A stretch of 64,000 bases of DNA from assembly GCA_036365145.1 (NCBI GenBank), contig JAEOAD010002765.1, positions 55,138 through 119,137 on the forward strand. The letters run 5' to 3'. A model generated the notes under the pieces. That model did no database searches and was not told where the DNA came from. It worked only from the letters and a program-made list of their open reading frames with translations. The DNA comes from Orientallactaga sibirica. Taxonomy: Eukaryota > Chordata > Mammalia > Rodentia > Dipodidae. The position numbers and the translations under genes were made by a program. Shown here one piece after another: positions 1-12,882 of the stretch; position 1 is the first letter of the stretch, and every line of letters begins with the position of its first letter.

Positions 1-3000
1 TAGTGCCGAACAAGCTTGTTTCGCACAGTACATTATTTGGCAAAGAAGATGTTTCTTTTCTTACCAAACTACATTAGAAACGAAAACAAACTAGTAAATT
101 CGACAACTTGTTAAGTTGTACAAGCTAGGAGAGTTTGAACTTGCTATGATCTACACTCTTTGTAGAAAAGCAACTCATTCCTAGAGCTGAACAAGCTTAT
201 TTCGCACAGTAGAGTGTTTGGCAATGAAGATGTTTCATTTCTTACCAAATTACATTGGAAAAGAAACGGAACTAGTAAATTGTACAACTTTTTAGATTGC
301 AAAAACGAGGAATGTTAGAACTTGCTGTGATCTACACTATTTGTAGCCAAGCAACTGATTCCTAGAGATGAACAAGATTATTTTGCTCAGTACAGGGTTC
401 GGCAATGAAGATGTTGCTTTTCTTACCAAACTACAACAGAAATCAAATGGAAGTAGTAAATTCTACAACTTGTTAAGTTGGACAAACTAGGAGAGTTCAA
501 ACTTGCTATGATCTACACTCTTTGTAGAAAGGCAACTCATTCCTAGTGCCGAACAGGCTTATTTCACTCAGTACAAAGTTCGGCAATGAACATGTTCCTT
601 TTCCTACCAAACTACATTAGAAAGGAAACGAAACTAGTAAATTGTACAACTTGTTAAGTTTTACAAACTAGGAAAGGTTGAAGTAGCTATGCTGTACACT
701 CTTTTAGAAAAGCATCTCAGTCCAGGTGCTGAACAAGCTTATTTCGCACAGTCCAGTGTTCGGCAATAAAGATGATTCTTTTCTTACCAAACTATAGTAG
801 AAACGAATCGTAACTAGTAAATTGTACTTGTTAGATTGCACAAACTAGGAAAGTTGGAACTTGCTGTAATCTACATTCTTTGTAGAAAAGCAACTCATTC
901 CTAGAGCCGAACAAGCTTATTTCGCTCTCTATAGTGTTTGGCATTGAAGATGTTTCTTTTCTTACCAAACTTCATAAGAAATGAAACAAAACCAATAAAT
1001 TGTACAACTTGTTAAATTGACAAACGAGGAATGTTTGAACTTCCTGTGATATACATTTTTTGTAGAAATGCCACTCATTCCTAGTGCTGAACAAGCTTAT
1101 TTCACACAGTACACTGTATGGGAATGAAGATGTTTCTTTTCTTATCAAACTACAGCATAAACGAAATGAAGCTAGTAAATTGTATAAGGTGATAGATTGC
1201 ACAAATGAGGAAAGTTTGAACTTACTGTGATCTACACTCTTTGTACAAAAGCAACTGATTCCTAGAGATGAACAAGCTTATTTTGCACAGTACAGTGTTA
1301 GGCAAAGAAGATGTTTCTTTTCTTACCAAACTACATTAGAAATGAAATGAAAATAGTAAATTGTACAACTTGTTAGATTGCACAAACGAGTAAAGTTAGA
1401 AGTTGCTGTGATCTACACCCTTTGTACAAAAGCAACTCATTCCTAGAGATGAACAAGCTTATTTCGCACAGTACAGTTTTCTGCAATGAAGATGTTTCTT
1501 TTCTTACCAAACTACAGTAGAAATGAAACGAAATTAGTAAATTGTACATCTTGTTATATTGCACAAACGAGGAAATTTAGAACTTGCTGTGACCTACACT
1601 CTTTGTAGACAAGCAACTGATTCCTATTGATGAACAAGCTTATTTCGCTAAGTACAGGGTCGGCAATGAAGATGTTTCTTGTCTTACCAAACTACAGCAG
1701 AAATCAAATGGAAGTAGTCAATTCTTCAACTTGTTAACTTGGACAAACTAGGAGAGTTCAAACTTACTATGATCTACACTCTTTGTAGAAAGGCAACTCA
1801 TTCCTAGTGCCGAACAAGCTTATTTCGCACAGTACAGTATTTGGCAATGAAGATGTCTCTTTTCTTACCAAACTACATTAGAAAGGAAAAGAAACTTGTA
1901 AATTCGACAAGTTGTTTAGTTGGAAAAACTAGGAGAGTTCAAACTTGCTATGATCTACACTCTTTGTAGAAAGGCAACTCATTCCTAGTGCTGAACAAGC
2001 TTATTTCGCACAGTAGAATGTTTGAAAATGAAGATGTTTCTTTTCTTACCAAATTACATTAGAAACGAAATGGAACTAGTAAATTGTACAACTTGTTAGA
2101 TTGCACAAAGTAGGAAAGTTAGAACTTGTTGTGATCTACACTCTTTGTAGAAAAATAACTCATTGCTAGAACCAAATAAGCTTATTTCTCTCAGAACAGT
2201 GTTTGGCAACGAAGATGATTATTTTCTTACCAAACGTCATTAGAAATGAAACGAAACCAGCAAATTGTACAACTTGTTAAATTGCACAAAGGAGGAAAGT
2301 TTGAACTTCCTGTGATCTACATTGTTTGTAGAAACGCCACTCATTCCTAGTGCTGAACAAGCTCATTTCACACAGTACAGTGTTCGGCAATGAAGATGTT
2401 TCTTTTCTTACCAAACTACAGCAGAAAAGAAATGAAACTAGTAAATTGTACAACTTGTTAGATTGCACAAACGAGGACAGGTTGAACTTGCTGTGATCTA
2501 CACTCTTTGTACAAAAGTAACTCATTCATAGAACCAAACAAGCTTATTTCCCTCAGTACAGTTTTTGGCAATGAAGATGTTTCTTTTCTTACCAAACTAC
2601 ATTAGAAACGAACCGAAACTAGTAAATGCTATAATTTGTTAAGTTGTACAAATGAGGAGAGTTTGAACTTGCTCTGACGTAAAGTCTTTGCAAAAAAGCA
2701 ACTAATTACTAGAACTGAACAAGCTTATTTCGCTCAGTACAGGGTATGGCAATGAAGATGTTTCTTTTCTTTGCAAACCTCATTAGAAATGAAATGCAAG
2801 TAGTACATTTTACAATTTTTAAGTTGTACAAACAAGGAGAGTTTGAACTTGCTATGATCTACACTCTTTGTAGAAAAACAACTCACTCCTAGAGCTGAAC
2901 AAGCTTATTTCGCTCAGTACAGTGTTTGGCAATGAAGATGTTTCTTTTCTTACCAAACATCATAAGCAATGAAATGAAACCATAAATTGTACAACTTTTT

Positions 3001-3757
3001 AAATTGCACAAACGAGGAAAGTTTGAACTTCCTGTGATATACATTGTTTGTAGAAACGCCACTCATTCCTACTGCTTAACAAGCTTATTTTGCTCAATAC
3101 AGGGTTCGGCAATGAAGATGTTTCTTTTCTTACCAAACTACATTAGAATAGAAATTGTACAGCTTTTCAGATTGCACAAAAGAGGAAAGTTAGAATTGCT
3201 GTGATCTATACTGTTTGTAGAAACGGTATTCATTCCTAGTGCTGAACAAGCTTATTTCACACAGTACAGTGTTCGGCAAATAAGAGGTTTCTTTTCTTAC
3301 CAAACTACATTAGAAATGAAACGATACTATTGAATTGTACAACTTGTTAGATTGCACAAACTAGGAAAGTTAGGACTTGCTGTGATCTACACTCTTTCTA
3401 CAAAATCAACTCATTCCTATAGATGAACAAGCTTACTTCGCACAGTACAGTGTTTGGCAATGAAGATATTTATTTTCTTACTAAACTACAGTAGAAATGA
3501 AACGAAACTACTAAATTCTACAACTTGTTAAGTTGGACAAACTAGGAGAGTTTGAACATGCTATGATTCACACTCTTTGTAAAAAACAACTCATTCCTAG
3601 AGATGAACAAGCTTATTTTGCTCCATACAGGGTTTGGGAATGAAGATGTTTCTTTTCTTACCAAACTACAGCAGAAATCAAATGGAAGTAGTAAATTCTA
3701 CAACTTGTTAAGTTGGACAAAGTAGGAGAGTTTGAACTTGCTATGATCTACACTTAG
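1..3757 (-). repeat. Tandem satellite, ~181-bp monomer, reverse-oriented arm
   Basis: About 20 monomers run head to tail. Each reads on this strand as '...cattcctag..(c)gaacaagcttatttcgcacag...' and on the other strand as 'gcttgttcagctctaggaat...'. The period is ~181 bp and the array is AT-rich. Every monomer here is the common type with 'ttgtagaaaagcaactcatt'; I see none of the second type found in the forward array. The array continues off the left edge. Short open frames of 60-80 residues recur with the monomer, but 181 is not divisible by 3 and they show no codon constraint, so I do not call them genes. I do not recognise the satellite family. Confidence 0.93.
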
Positions 3758-3960
3758 CACTTAACAAGTTGTGGAATTACTACTTCCATTTGATTTCTGC
3801 TGTAGTTTGGCAAGAAAAGAAACATCTTCATTCCCAAACCCTGTATGGAGCAAAATAAGCTTGGTCATCTCTAGGAATGAGTTGTTTTCTACAAAGAGTG
3901 TAAATCATACCAAGTTTAAACTCTCCTAGTTTGTCCAACTTAACAAGTTGCAGAATTTAC
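3512..3960. repeat. Fold-back junction: inverted satellite arms
   Basis: The array reverses orientation here. 'caacttgttaag' at 3701-3712 faces its complement at 3760-3771 across a ~47-nt spacer centred near 3,736. Rare variants are shared by both arms, for example 'ccatacagggtttgggaat' on the left and 'attcccaaaccctgtatgg' on the right. The symmetry therefore covers roughly 200-260 nt of the same monomer and is not just two arrays of opposite orientation meeting. Beyond that the arms diverge. Confidence 0.85.
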
Positions 3961-5248
3961 TACTTCCATTTGATTTCTGTTGTAGTTTGGTAAGAAAAGA
4001 AACATCTTCGTTGCCGAACCCTGTACTGAGCGAAATAAGCTTGTTCAGCTCTAGGAATGAGTTGCTTTTCTACAAAAAAGAGTGTAGATCACAGCAAGTT
4101 CAAACTCTCCTGGTTTGTACAACTTAACAAGCTGTAGAATTTACTAGTTTCATTTTGTTTCTACTGTAGTTTCGTAAGGAAATAATCATCTTCATTGCCG
4201 ATCACTGTACTGTGCAAAATAAGCTTGTTCAGCAATAGGAATGAGTTGCTTTTCTACAAAGAGTGTAGATCATAGGAAGTTTGAACTGTCCTACTTTGTG
4301 CAACTTAACAAGTTGTACAATTTACTACTTCCATTTCATTTCTGCTGTAGTTTGCTAAGAAAAGAAACATCTTCATTGCCGAACACTCTACTATGCGAAA
4401 TAAGCTTGTTCAACACTAGGAATGAGTGGCCTTTCTACAAAGAGTGTAGATCATAGCAAGTTTGAACTCTCCTAGTTTTTACAACTTAACAAGTTGTAGA
4501 ATTTGGTAAGAAAACAAACATCTTCATTGCCAAACACTATACTGTGCGAAATAAGCTTTTTCAGCCCTAGGAATGAGTTCCTTTTCTACAAAAGTTGTAG
4601 ATCACAGCAAGTTCAAACTATCCTTGTTTGCGCAATCTACCAAGTTGTACAATTTAGTAGCTTCATTTCATTTCAAATGTAGTTTCGTAAGAAAAGAGAC
4701 ATCTTCATTGCCAAAAACTGTACTGTGCAAAGTAGCTTGTTGAGCTGTAGGAATGAGTTTCTTTTCTACAAAGAGTGTAGATCACTGTAAGTTCAAACTT
4801 TCCTGGCTTGTACAATCTAAGAAGACGTACAATTTAGGAGCTTCATTTCATTTCTAATGTAATTGGATAAGAAAAGAAGCTTCTTCATTGCCACACACTG
4901 TACTCTGCGAAATAAGCTTTTTCAGCTCTATGAATGAGATGCTTTCGTACGAACACGGAAGATAACAGCAAGTTCAAACCTTCCTCGTTTGTACGATGTA
5001 ACAAGTTGTACAATTTACTAGCTTCATTTCATTTCTAATGTAGTTTGGTAAGAAAAGAAGCATCTTCATTGCTGAACACAGTACTCTGCGAAATAAGCTT
5101 GTTCAGCTCTAGGAATGAGTTGCTTTCTACGAAGATTGTAGAACACAGCAAGTTCAAAGTTTTCGCATTTGTACAATCTACCAGGTTGCACAATTTAGTA
5201 GCTTCGTTTCATTTTGAATGTAGTTTTGTAGGAAAAGATACATCTTCA

Positions 5249-5407
5249 AAGCCGGGCGTGGTGGCGCACGTCTTTAATCCCAGCACTCGGGAGGCAGAGG
5301 TAGGAGGATTGCCGAGACTTCGAGGCCACCCTGAGACTACATAGTTAATTCCAGGTCAGCCTAGACCAGAGTGAGACCCTACCTCGCAAAACAAAAAAAA
5401 AAAAAAA
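5249..5407 (+). mobile_element. B1-like SINE in satellite
   Basis: A 7SL/B1-like SINE starting 'gccgggcgtggtggcgcac' at 5,251 and ending in an A-rich tail. A perfect 16-bp target-site duplication, 'aaaagatacatcttca', lies at 5233-5248 and 5408-5423. This shows insertion into a pre-existing monomer. Confidence 0.93.
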
Positions 5408-5963
5408 AAAAGATACATCTTCATTGCTGTACACTGTACTTGGGGAAATAAGCTTGTTCAGCTCTAGGAATGAGTTGCTTTTCTACAAAGAGTTTAGATC
5501 ACAGCAAGTTAAAACTTTCCTTGTTTGTACAATCTACCAAGTTTTACAATTTCGTAGCTTCATTACATTTCTAATGTACTTTGATAAGAAAAGAAATATC
5601 TTCATTTCCGAGCACTGTACTCTGCGAAATAAGCTTGTTCAGCTCTAGGAATGAGATGCTTTAATACGAACACGGAAGATAACAGCAGGTTCAAACTTCC
5701 TCCCTTGTACAGTCTAACAAGTTGTACAATTTACTAGCTTCGTTTCATTTCTAATGTAGTTTGGTAAGAAAAGAAACATCTTCATTGCCGAACACTGTAC
5801 TGTATGAAATAAGGTTGTTCAGCTCTAGGAATGAGTTGCTTTTCTATGAAGAATGTAGATCACAGCAAGTTCAAACTTCATTGGTTTCTACAATCCAACA
5901 AGTTGCACAGTTTATCAGTTTCCTATAGTTTCTCATGCAGTTTGGTAAGAAAGCAAACATCTA

Positions 5964-6121
5964 GGCCGAGCGTGGTGGCACACGCCTTTAATCCCGGCAC
6001 TCTGGAGGCAGAGGTAGGAGGATCGCCGAGAGTTCGAGGCCACCCTGAGACTGCCTAGTTAATTCCAGGTCAGCCTGGACCAGAGTGAGACCCTACCTTG
6101 CAAAACCAAAAAAAAAAAAAA
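5964..6121 (+). mobile_element. B1-like SINE in satellite
   Basis: A second B1-like SINE ('ggccgagcgtggtggcac...' through an A-tail). The flanking duplication is imperfect: 'aagcaaacatct' at 5951-5962 against 'aagtaaacctct' at 6122-6133. The two mismatches suggest an older insertion than the copy at 5,249. Confidence 0.88.
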
Positions 6122-6439
6122 AAGTAAACCTCTTCATTGCCAAACACTGTACTGTGCAAAATAAGCTTGTTCAGCTTTGAAATGAGTTGTTTTTCTACAA
6201 AAACTGTAGATCACAGCAAGTTCAAACTTTCCTCGTTTGTACAATTTAACAAGTTGTACAATTTAATAGTTTCATTTCGTTTCTTATGTAGTTTGGTAAG
6301 AAAAGAAACATCTTCATTTCTGAACACTGTACTATGCTATATAAGCTTGTTCAGTTCTAGGAAAGAGTTGCTTTGCTACAAGGAGTGCAGATCACAGCAA
6401 CTTCAAACTTTCCTTGTTTGTAAAATCTACGAAGTTGTA

Positions 6440-7350
6440 CAATTTAGTAGCTTCATTTCATTTCTAACGTAGTTTGATAAGAAAAGAAACATCTTCATTG
6501 CCGAACCTTGAACTGAGCGCAATAAGCTTGTTCAGCTCTAGGAATGATTTGCTTTTATACAAAGAGTGCAGATCAGAGCAAGTTCATGCTTTCCTCATTT
6601 GTACAATCTAACAAGTTGTACAATGTTCTTGCTCTGTGTCATTTGTAATGTAGTTTGGTAAGAAAAGAAACACCTTCATTGCTGAACACTGTACTGTGCG
6701 AAACAACATTGTTCAGCTCTAGGAATGAGTTGCTTTTCTACAAAGAGTGTAGATCACAGCAATTTCAAACTTTCCTCTTTTGTGCAATATAACAAGTTGT
6801 ACAATTTACTAGTTTCGTTTCATTTCTAATGTAGTTTGGTAGCAAAAAGAAACATTTTCATTGCTGAACAGTGTACCGTGAGAAATAAACTTGTCCAGCT
6901 CTAGGAAATAGATGCTTTTCTACAAAGAGTATAGATCACAGCAAGATCACAGAAAGTTTCAATTTATTAGTTTCATTTCCTTTTTAATTAGTTTCATAAG
7001 AAAAGAAAAAAAATCTACTGAACAAGTTGTAGCTCTAGGAATGAACTTTAGTCACAGAAAGTTCAAAGTTTCATTATGTGTAAAATCTACCAAGTTGTAC
7101 AATTTAGTAGCTTCATTTCATTTCTAACGTAGTTTGATAAGAAAAGAAATATCTTCATTGCCAAACCCTGCACTGAGCAAAATAAGCTTGTCCAGCTCTA
7201 GGAATGATTTGCTTTTATACAAAGAGTGTAGATCAGAGCAAGTTCAAGCTTTCCTCATTTGTACAATCTAACAAGTTGTACAATGTTCTTGCTCCATTTC
7301 ATTTCTAATGTAGTTTGGTAAGAAATTGAACATCTTCAATGCTGAACCCT
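6440..7350 (+). repeat. Local block duplication inside the satellite
   Basis: About 250 bp beginning near 6,440 recurs near 7,100 with shared private variants. Both have 'ttctaacgtagtttgataag', then 'gaatgatttgcttttatac', then 'caatgttcttgctc'. The offset is ~660 bp and the stretch between them contains shortened monomers. This is a small higher-order duplication above the monomer level. Confidence 0.7.
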
Positions 7351-8096
7351 GTACTGTGCAAAATAACCTTGTTCAGCTGTAGGAATGAGTTGCTTTTCTA
7401 TAAAGAGTGTACATCACAGCAAGTTCAAACTTTCCTTGTTTGTAAAATCTACCAATTGTACAATTTAGTAGCTTCATTTCATTTCTAATATAGTTTGGTA
7501 AGAAAAGAAACATCTTCATTGCCGAACCCTGTATTGAGGACAATAAGCTTGTTCAGCTCTAGGAATGAGTTGCTTTTCTACAAAGAGTGTAGATCACAGC
7601 AAGGTGAAACTTTCCTTGTTTGTCTAATCTACCATGTAGTACAATTTGGTGGCTTCGTTTCATTTCAAATGTAGTTTGGTAAGAAAAGTAACGTCTTCAT
7701 TGCCTAAAACTGTACTGTGCAAAATAAGCTTGTTCAGCTCTAGGAATGAGTTGGTTTTCTACAAAAAGTGTAGATCATGACAAGTTCAATCTTCATTGTT
7801 TTCTACAATCCAACAAGTTGTACAATTTACTAGTTTTGTATCGTTTCTAAAGGAATTTGGTAAGGAAGCAAACATCTTTAATGCCCAAAACAGTACTCTG
7901 TGAAAGAAGCTTTTTCAGCTCTAGGAATGAGATGCTTTCGTATGAACACGGAAGGTAACAGCAAGTTCAAACTGTACAATTTAGTAGTTTCATTTCGTTT
8001 CTAATGTAGTTTGGTAAGAAAAGAAACATCTTCATTGCTGAACCCTGTAGTGAGTGAAATAAGCTTGTTCAGCTCTAGGAATGAGTTGCTTTTTTA

Positions 8097-8380
8097 AAAA
8101 ATTTTTTTATTATTTTTTTATTTATTTTTGGAGAGAGAGACAGAGAGAGATAGACAGAGAGGGAGAGGGAGACAGAAATGGGCGCGCCAGCAGTCTCTCA
8201 GCTGCTGTGAACGAAATCCAGATGTGTGCACCCCCTTGTGGGCAAGTGCGGCATTGCGCCCTTGCGTCACTTTGCATCTGGCTAAACGTGGGACCTGGAG
8301 ATTGGAACCGCTGGACATTGGAACCAGCGTTCTTAGGCTTGGCAGGCAGGCGCCTTAGCCTCTAAGCCATCTCCCAGCCC
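8097..8380 (-). mobile_element. tRNA-derived SINE in satellite, minus strand
   Basis: On this strand it reads from an A/T- and GA-rich tail through 'gtgtgcacccccttgtg' to '...taagccatctcccagccc', which is the tRNA-like head in reverse. A perfect 16-bp target-site duplication, 'atgagttgctttttaa', is at 8081-8096 and 8381-8396. The body is longer than most copies here because of a 'tggacattggaaccagc' repeat-like stretch near 8,310. Confidence 0.93.
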
Positions 8381-9933
8381 ATGAGTTGCTTTTTAACAAA
8401 GAGTGTAGATTACAGCAAGTTCAAACATTCCTGGTTTGTACAATCTAACAAGTTTTACAATTTTCTAGTTTCGTATCATTTCTAATGTAGTTTGGTACGA
8501 AAAGAAACATCTTCATTCCTGAACACTGTACTGTGAGAAATAAGTCTGTTCAACTCTAGGAATGAGTTGCTTTTCTACAAAGAGTGTAAATCACAGCAAG
8601 TTTAATCTTTCCTCGTTTGTACAATCTAACACGTTGTACAAGTTACTAGTTGAGTTTCGTTTCTAAGGTAGTTTGGAAAGTTAAGAAACATCTTCATTGC
8701 TTAACCCTGTACTGCGTGATATAAGCTTGTTCAACTCTAGGAATGAGTTGCTTTTCTAAAAAGAGCGTAGGTCACATCAAGTTCAAACTTTCCTTGTTTG
8801 TACAATCTACGAAGTTATACAATTTAGTAGCTTCATTGCATTTCTAATGTAGTTTGATAAGGAAAGAAACATCTTCATTGCCAAATCCAGTACTGAGTGA
8901 AATAAGCTTGTTCAGCTCTAGGAATGAGATGCTTTTTTACGAACACGGATGATAACAGCAAGTTAAAACTTTCCTCGTTTGTACAGTATGAGAGCTTGTA
9001 CAATTTTCTAGCTTCATTTAATTTCTAGTGTAGTTTGGTAAGAAAACAAACATGTCCATCGCCAAACACTATACTGTGCGAAATAAGCTCGTTCAGCTCT
9101 AGGAATGTGTTGCTTTTCTAAAAGACTGTAGATCACAGCAAGTTCAAACTTTCCTTGCTTGTGCAATCTACCAAGAAGTACAATTTATTAGCTTCATTTT
9201 ATTTCAAATGTAGTTTGACAAGAAAAGAAACATCTTCATTGCCGAACACTGTACTGTGTGAAATAAGCTTGTTCAGCTCTAGAAATGAGTTACTTTTGTT
9301 CAAAGAGTGTAGATAACAGCTACTTTAACTTTCCTCGTTTGTACAATATAACAAGTTGTACAATGTCATAGCTTCGTTTCATTTCTATGGTAGTTTGGTA
9401 AGAAAAGAAACATCTTCATGTCCGAACACTGTACTATCCAAAATAAGCTTGTTCAGCTCTAGGAATGAGTTGCTTTCCTACAAAGAGTGTAGATCACAGC
9501 AAGGTCAAACTTCATTGGTTTCTAAAATCCAACGGGTTGTACAATTTAGTAATTTTGTATCATTACTAAAGTAGTTTCGCAAGAAAGCAAACATCTTCAT
9601 TGCCCTAACCTGTATTCTGTGAAAGAAGCGTTTTCATCTCTAGGAATGAGATGTTTTGATACGAACACGGAAGAAAACAGCAACTTCAAACTTTCCTCAT
9701 TTGTAAAATCTAACAAGTTGTACAATTTCCTAGCTTCCTTTCATTTCTAATGTAGTTTGTTAAGAAAAGAAACATCTTCATTTCCAAACACTGTACTGTG
9801 CAAAATATGCTTGTTCAGCTCTAGGAATGAGTTGGTTTTCTATAAAGAGTGTAGATCACAGCAAGTTCAAACTTTCCTCGTTTGTGCAAGCTAACAAGTT
9901 GTACAATTTACTAGTTTCATTTCATTACTAATG

Positions 9934-10374
9934 TGTTGGACCCTGCCCGGTGTGAAGCCGAGTGGTTAGCCCAGCCAGTCTTGGCCTATTCCCGGTGAGG
10001 CCTAGTCGAGCTTCCAGAGCCTGAGTAGAGTTTCGTGACCTGCCCTTGAAGTGACTCAGCACCTAAGCTGAACCTGCCTCCACCCAGCTGCTGCTGACGT
10101 GATGAAATACTATTGGCCCTTATACCTTTCTCTCATCCCCTCTTCCCGCCCCCTTCCTCAAAATATATAACTACCTCCCTTGACAATAAACAGAGAGATT
10201 TCCGCCTTAGACGTTTTTCCTGGCTCAATGTGGTTTTCTTTTCCCCGGTGGTTTGGGGAGGTTGTTTTGAGTCGTTGACACCTGCCTTCTCGCTGAGCCT
10301 CAAGAGAAGTGGCTGGCCCGGTTCTCTCTCTCTTCTGCTCTACCTGCCGGTGGTGGAGGGTAAAAACCCCGGCA
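9934..10374 (+). repeat. ERV-1 5' LTR
   Basis: 441 bp starting 'tgttggaccctgcccggtg' and ending '...ccccggca'. It has a TATA-like 'atatataac' near 10,165 and an 'aataaa' polyadenylation signal near 10,186. It retains a 'cttccagag' stretch and 'cttgaagtgactcag' that are missing from the LTRs of ERV-2 and ERV-3, so it belongs to a separate LTR subfamily. Confidence 0.92.
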
Positions 10375-10376
10375 TC

Positions 10377-10394
10377 TGGCGCCCAACGTGGGGC
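10377..10394 (+). other. ERV-1 primer binding site (tRNA-Lys1,2 type)
   Basis: 'tggcgcccaacgtggggc' lies 2 nt past the LTR. This is the 18-nt complement expected for the tRNA-Lys1,2 3' end used by many betaretrovirus-like elements. It does not match the tRNA-Phe site of IAP elements. Confidence 0.9.
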
Positions 10395-10630
10395 ACAACA
10401 ACTGCTGCCCCATGTGAGGACGTGTGAGGATTCAAAACGGACTATGGACTGCCGACGTGACGAAGAAACCAATCAAAATTAAGCTGACGGGCTAATCGGA
10501 CTGCTGACGGGTGTATCCTAATAAGTTATGAGGTAATATTCATATTTAATATTCTAACCTTTACTTCTATAATCTGTGCTTACTTCAACTTCCTTTCTCT
10601 TTCCTTCCATTTCCACTTTGCCGCCATTTC
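10395..10630 (+). other. ERV-1 leader, shortened
   Basis: Untranslated leader homologous to ERV-2 26,710-26,946. The deletion that removes the Gag N-terminus also removed the CACGTG-rich part seen in ERV-2 and ERV-3. The junction is at 'gccatttcta/ccatgggg' and shares 'cta' with both parental sequences, which suggests a microhomology deletion. Confidence 0.75.
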
Positions 10631-11580
10631 TACCATGGGGATGATGTCCCCGGGGGAAAAATAAACGATCTCTTCCCTTTTAACATTAATCCTGGTGGTA
10701 ACCGCCCTGCAGCCTGGTATCCTTGGGAAGCTCACAATTTAAAAGATCTTAAAAAGGCTGTCTCAGAGGACGGACCTAACTCCCCCTGGGCAGAGACCAT
10801 CCTTCAGGGTTTGATTCATTATCATTGTACCACTCAAGACTGGAAAAACCTTGCTAAAGCTGTTCTCTCTGGCTCTCTGTACATAAAATGGTGTGCTTTT
10901 TTCAGGATGAGTGTCACCTTCAAGCTGAGCGAAACCAAGCCACTCAGCCCCCAGTACAAATCACCTTTGGTATGCTCTCAGGCACTGCTGACCAGTTCTC
11001 TACCGGTCTTCAGCAGGCTGCCATTCCTGATCCATATCGAGATCAAGTACGGGCTTTGGGAATGGCCGCATGGAAAAAGTTAGAGGAGGGCCCCTCTGAA
11101 CCCCCATTACAGGAGTCACCCAAAAGATCAGTGAGGATTTGGCCACTTTCATAGAGAGGGTCGAAAAAAGCCTACAAAGAAAGTTCCCCCTGGCCCCCTG
11201 CGAGACCAATTTGAAAAAATGCTGGTCTGGGAAGGCATGACAGGCGATCATAAGTTGGCCTGTGATGGACTCAAGGACCGCTCTATGAGTAGATGGGTTG
11301 TAGCCACCCAAGATGTATGGTCCCCCTCTCATCAGATTAAAGTTATGACATCAGCCTTACAGGCTTCTCGCCATGAGGACATGGCTGCACTAGAATGTGC
11401 CCTTCAATAGGTCTCAGGGGGAAGGGGACGATCTTACCTTGGGTGTGGCAAAAAGGGTCATTTTAAAAAGAAATGCCCCAATAGGAAAAGCGCCCCAATA
11501 ACTCCCTCAACCTCTAACTTGCCCCGCACACCATGTCCTCGATGCAAAAAGGGATTTCACTGGGCCAGGGATTGCAAATA
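10631..11580 (+). pseudogene. ERV-1 gag remnant (capsid and nucleocapsid)
   Basis: This encodes the C-terminal part of a betaretrovirus-like Gag: capsid-like sequence ('SPWAETILQGL', then 'FSTGLQQAAIPDPY' in another frame), a region resembling the major homology region, and two nucleocapsid zinc knuckles. Knuckle 2 ([14 protein letters not shown] near 11,528-11,569) keeps the CX2CX4HX4C spacing. In knuckle 1 the first cysteine codon is tyrosine (near 11,434). The sequence is split over at least three frames with stops, including TAG at 11,408. Matrix and the start codon are deleted. Not coding. Confidence 0.85.
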
Positions 11581-12882
11581 CTTCGGGAAGCTGAGGCTCA
11601 TATTACTACTAATCATAGGGCTTCCTGTGAAGATAGACTTGACCAGAAAGAAAATAAACAGTTTGAGGAAGGAAGGACCTGCCATCCTAACTATAGAGAT
11701 GATCCTCATTTTGAAAAAAATTAAACAAAAACATTCTCAGGTTCACCCCCAATCCTAAGGGCCACTGCTCACCCCCCAGTTCCTAAGATTCAATGGGTGC
11801 CTGGGGACCCCATATGGGTCAATCAGTGGCCTATACCTATCCCTAAACTAAAACAACTTCATATACTTGTTAAACAACAATTGGCTTCAGGACATGTGCG
11901 ACCTTCAACAAGTCCTTGGAACTCTCCGGTTTTTATTATAAAGAAGCCTAATGGCTCTTGGAGACTTTTACATGATTTGAGAAAAATAAATGAGAGAATG
12001 ATAGCTTTTTGGGACCCCCAGAGAGGGCTCCCTTGGATTCCAGCCATTCCCAACACCCATTACTTAACCATTATCGATATTAAAGATTGTTTTTTCTCTA
12101 TTCCATTACATCCAGATGATATAGAAAAATGTGCATTCTCCATACCCTCACCAATTTTCATGGACCAGACCTATGGTTTGAATGGACTGTCTTACCTCAA
12201 GGCATGGCTAACAGCCCCCCCCATTTGTCAATATTACATGTCTCATATCTTTTCTTCCTTGATTAATCATCCTAACATTTTATTCTACATTTATATGGAT
12301 GATATTAGTTTAGGTCATTCCAACCCATCTGATCTCCCAGACCTTACTGCTAAATGCCTTGCCATTTTACAGGCCAATGATTTTAAAGTGGCTCCAGAAA
12401 AGGTACAGACTGCCTCTCCCTTCAAGATTTTGGGCTCCAGGTTATTCCTTGATACTGTTTCTCCTGTCAAACCCCAACTCCATATTCAAAAATTCTATAC
12501 TTTGCCTCAACTCCAAAAGGTGCTGGGGGAAATTAATTGGATGAGGCCCTGGAAACCCATAACTACTGAGGAACTGTCCCCTTTATTTGACCTCTTAAAG
12601 GGTCTTACTCTCTCCTCTCAGATAATCTTGCCCCCTTGTCATGAACAAATTCTACATAAGGTACAACGGGCTATTGATGCTGCTGTCCTAAAGAGGTTTG
12701 AGCCTAACTTACCTATCTCCCTCTGTATTTTCTCTGGGGAAACATTATGCACTGCACTGTTAGCCCAGGAAGGAGAACCCATCCAATGGATTCACCTCTC
12801 CCTTGGTGGAGACCCCAGAGTTTACTCTATAACTAACCAGATTGCAGACTGCATTATGAAGGGCAGGGACACCTCTGTCTGA
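11581..12882 (+). pseudogene. ERV-1 pol: reverse transcriptase
   Basis: The longest ERV-1 frame (11,797-12,882, 361 codons) is an RT: 'SPWNSPVFIIKKPNGSWRLL' and 'DLRKIN' in the fingers, 'IDIKDCFFSIPL' (first catalytic Asp) and the active-site YMDD at 12,292-12,303 (about residue 166). The frame looks intact but is not: a 1-nt loss near 12,155 and a length change in the C-run near 12,223 throw about 22 residues, including the usual LPQG region, out of frame before the frame recovers. A TGA at 12,880-12,882 separates RT from RNase H. The upstream protease is deleted. Confidence 0.9.

Larger units (their letters stand above)
3758..9933 (+). repeat. Tandem satellite, forward-oriented array (part 1)
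   Basis: This is the same ~181-bp monomer, now reading 'cttgttcagctctaggaatg...'. Two monomer types are interspersed. The common type has 'gagttgcttttctacaaag'. A second (B) type has 'gagatgctttcgtacgaac' followed by 'acggaag'. B-type monomers occur near 4,940, 5,660, 7,930, 8,935 and 9,650. The array is interrupted by two B1-like SINEs and one tRNA-derived SINE, each with target-site duplications in satellite sequence. Several monomers are internally shortened, for example around 6,950-7,040. Confidence 0.92.

Noticed and set aside
10113..10472. Open frames of ~104 codons on both strands in the LTRs
   Set aside because: They lie in U3-R-U5, recur with every LTR copy and have no conserved product.
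11797..12882. ERV-1 RT as an intact gene
   Set aside because: The frame is open, but about 22 residues are out of register between two compensating shifts, protease is missing and a stop cuts off RNase H.
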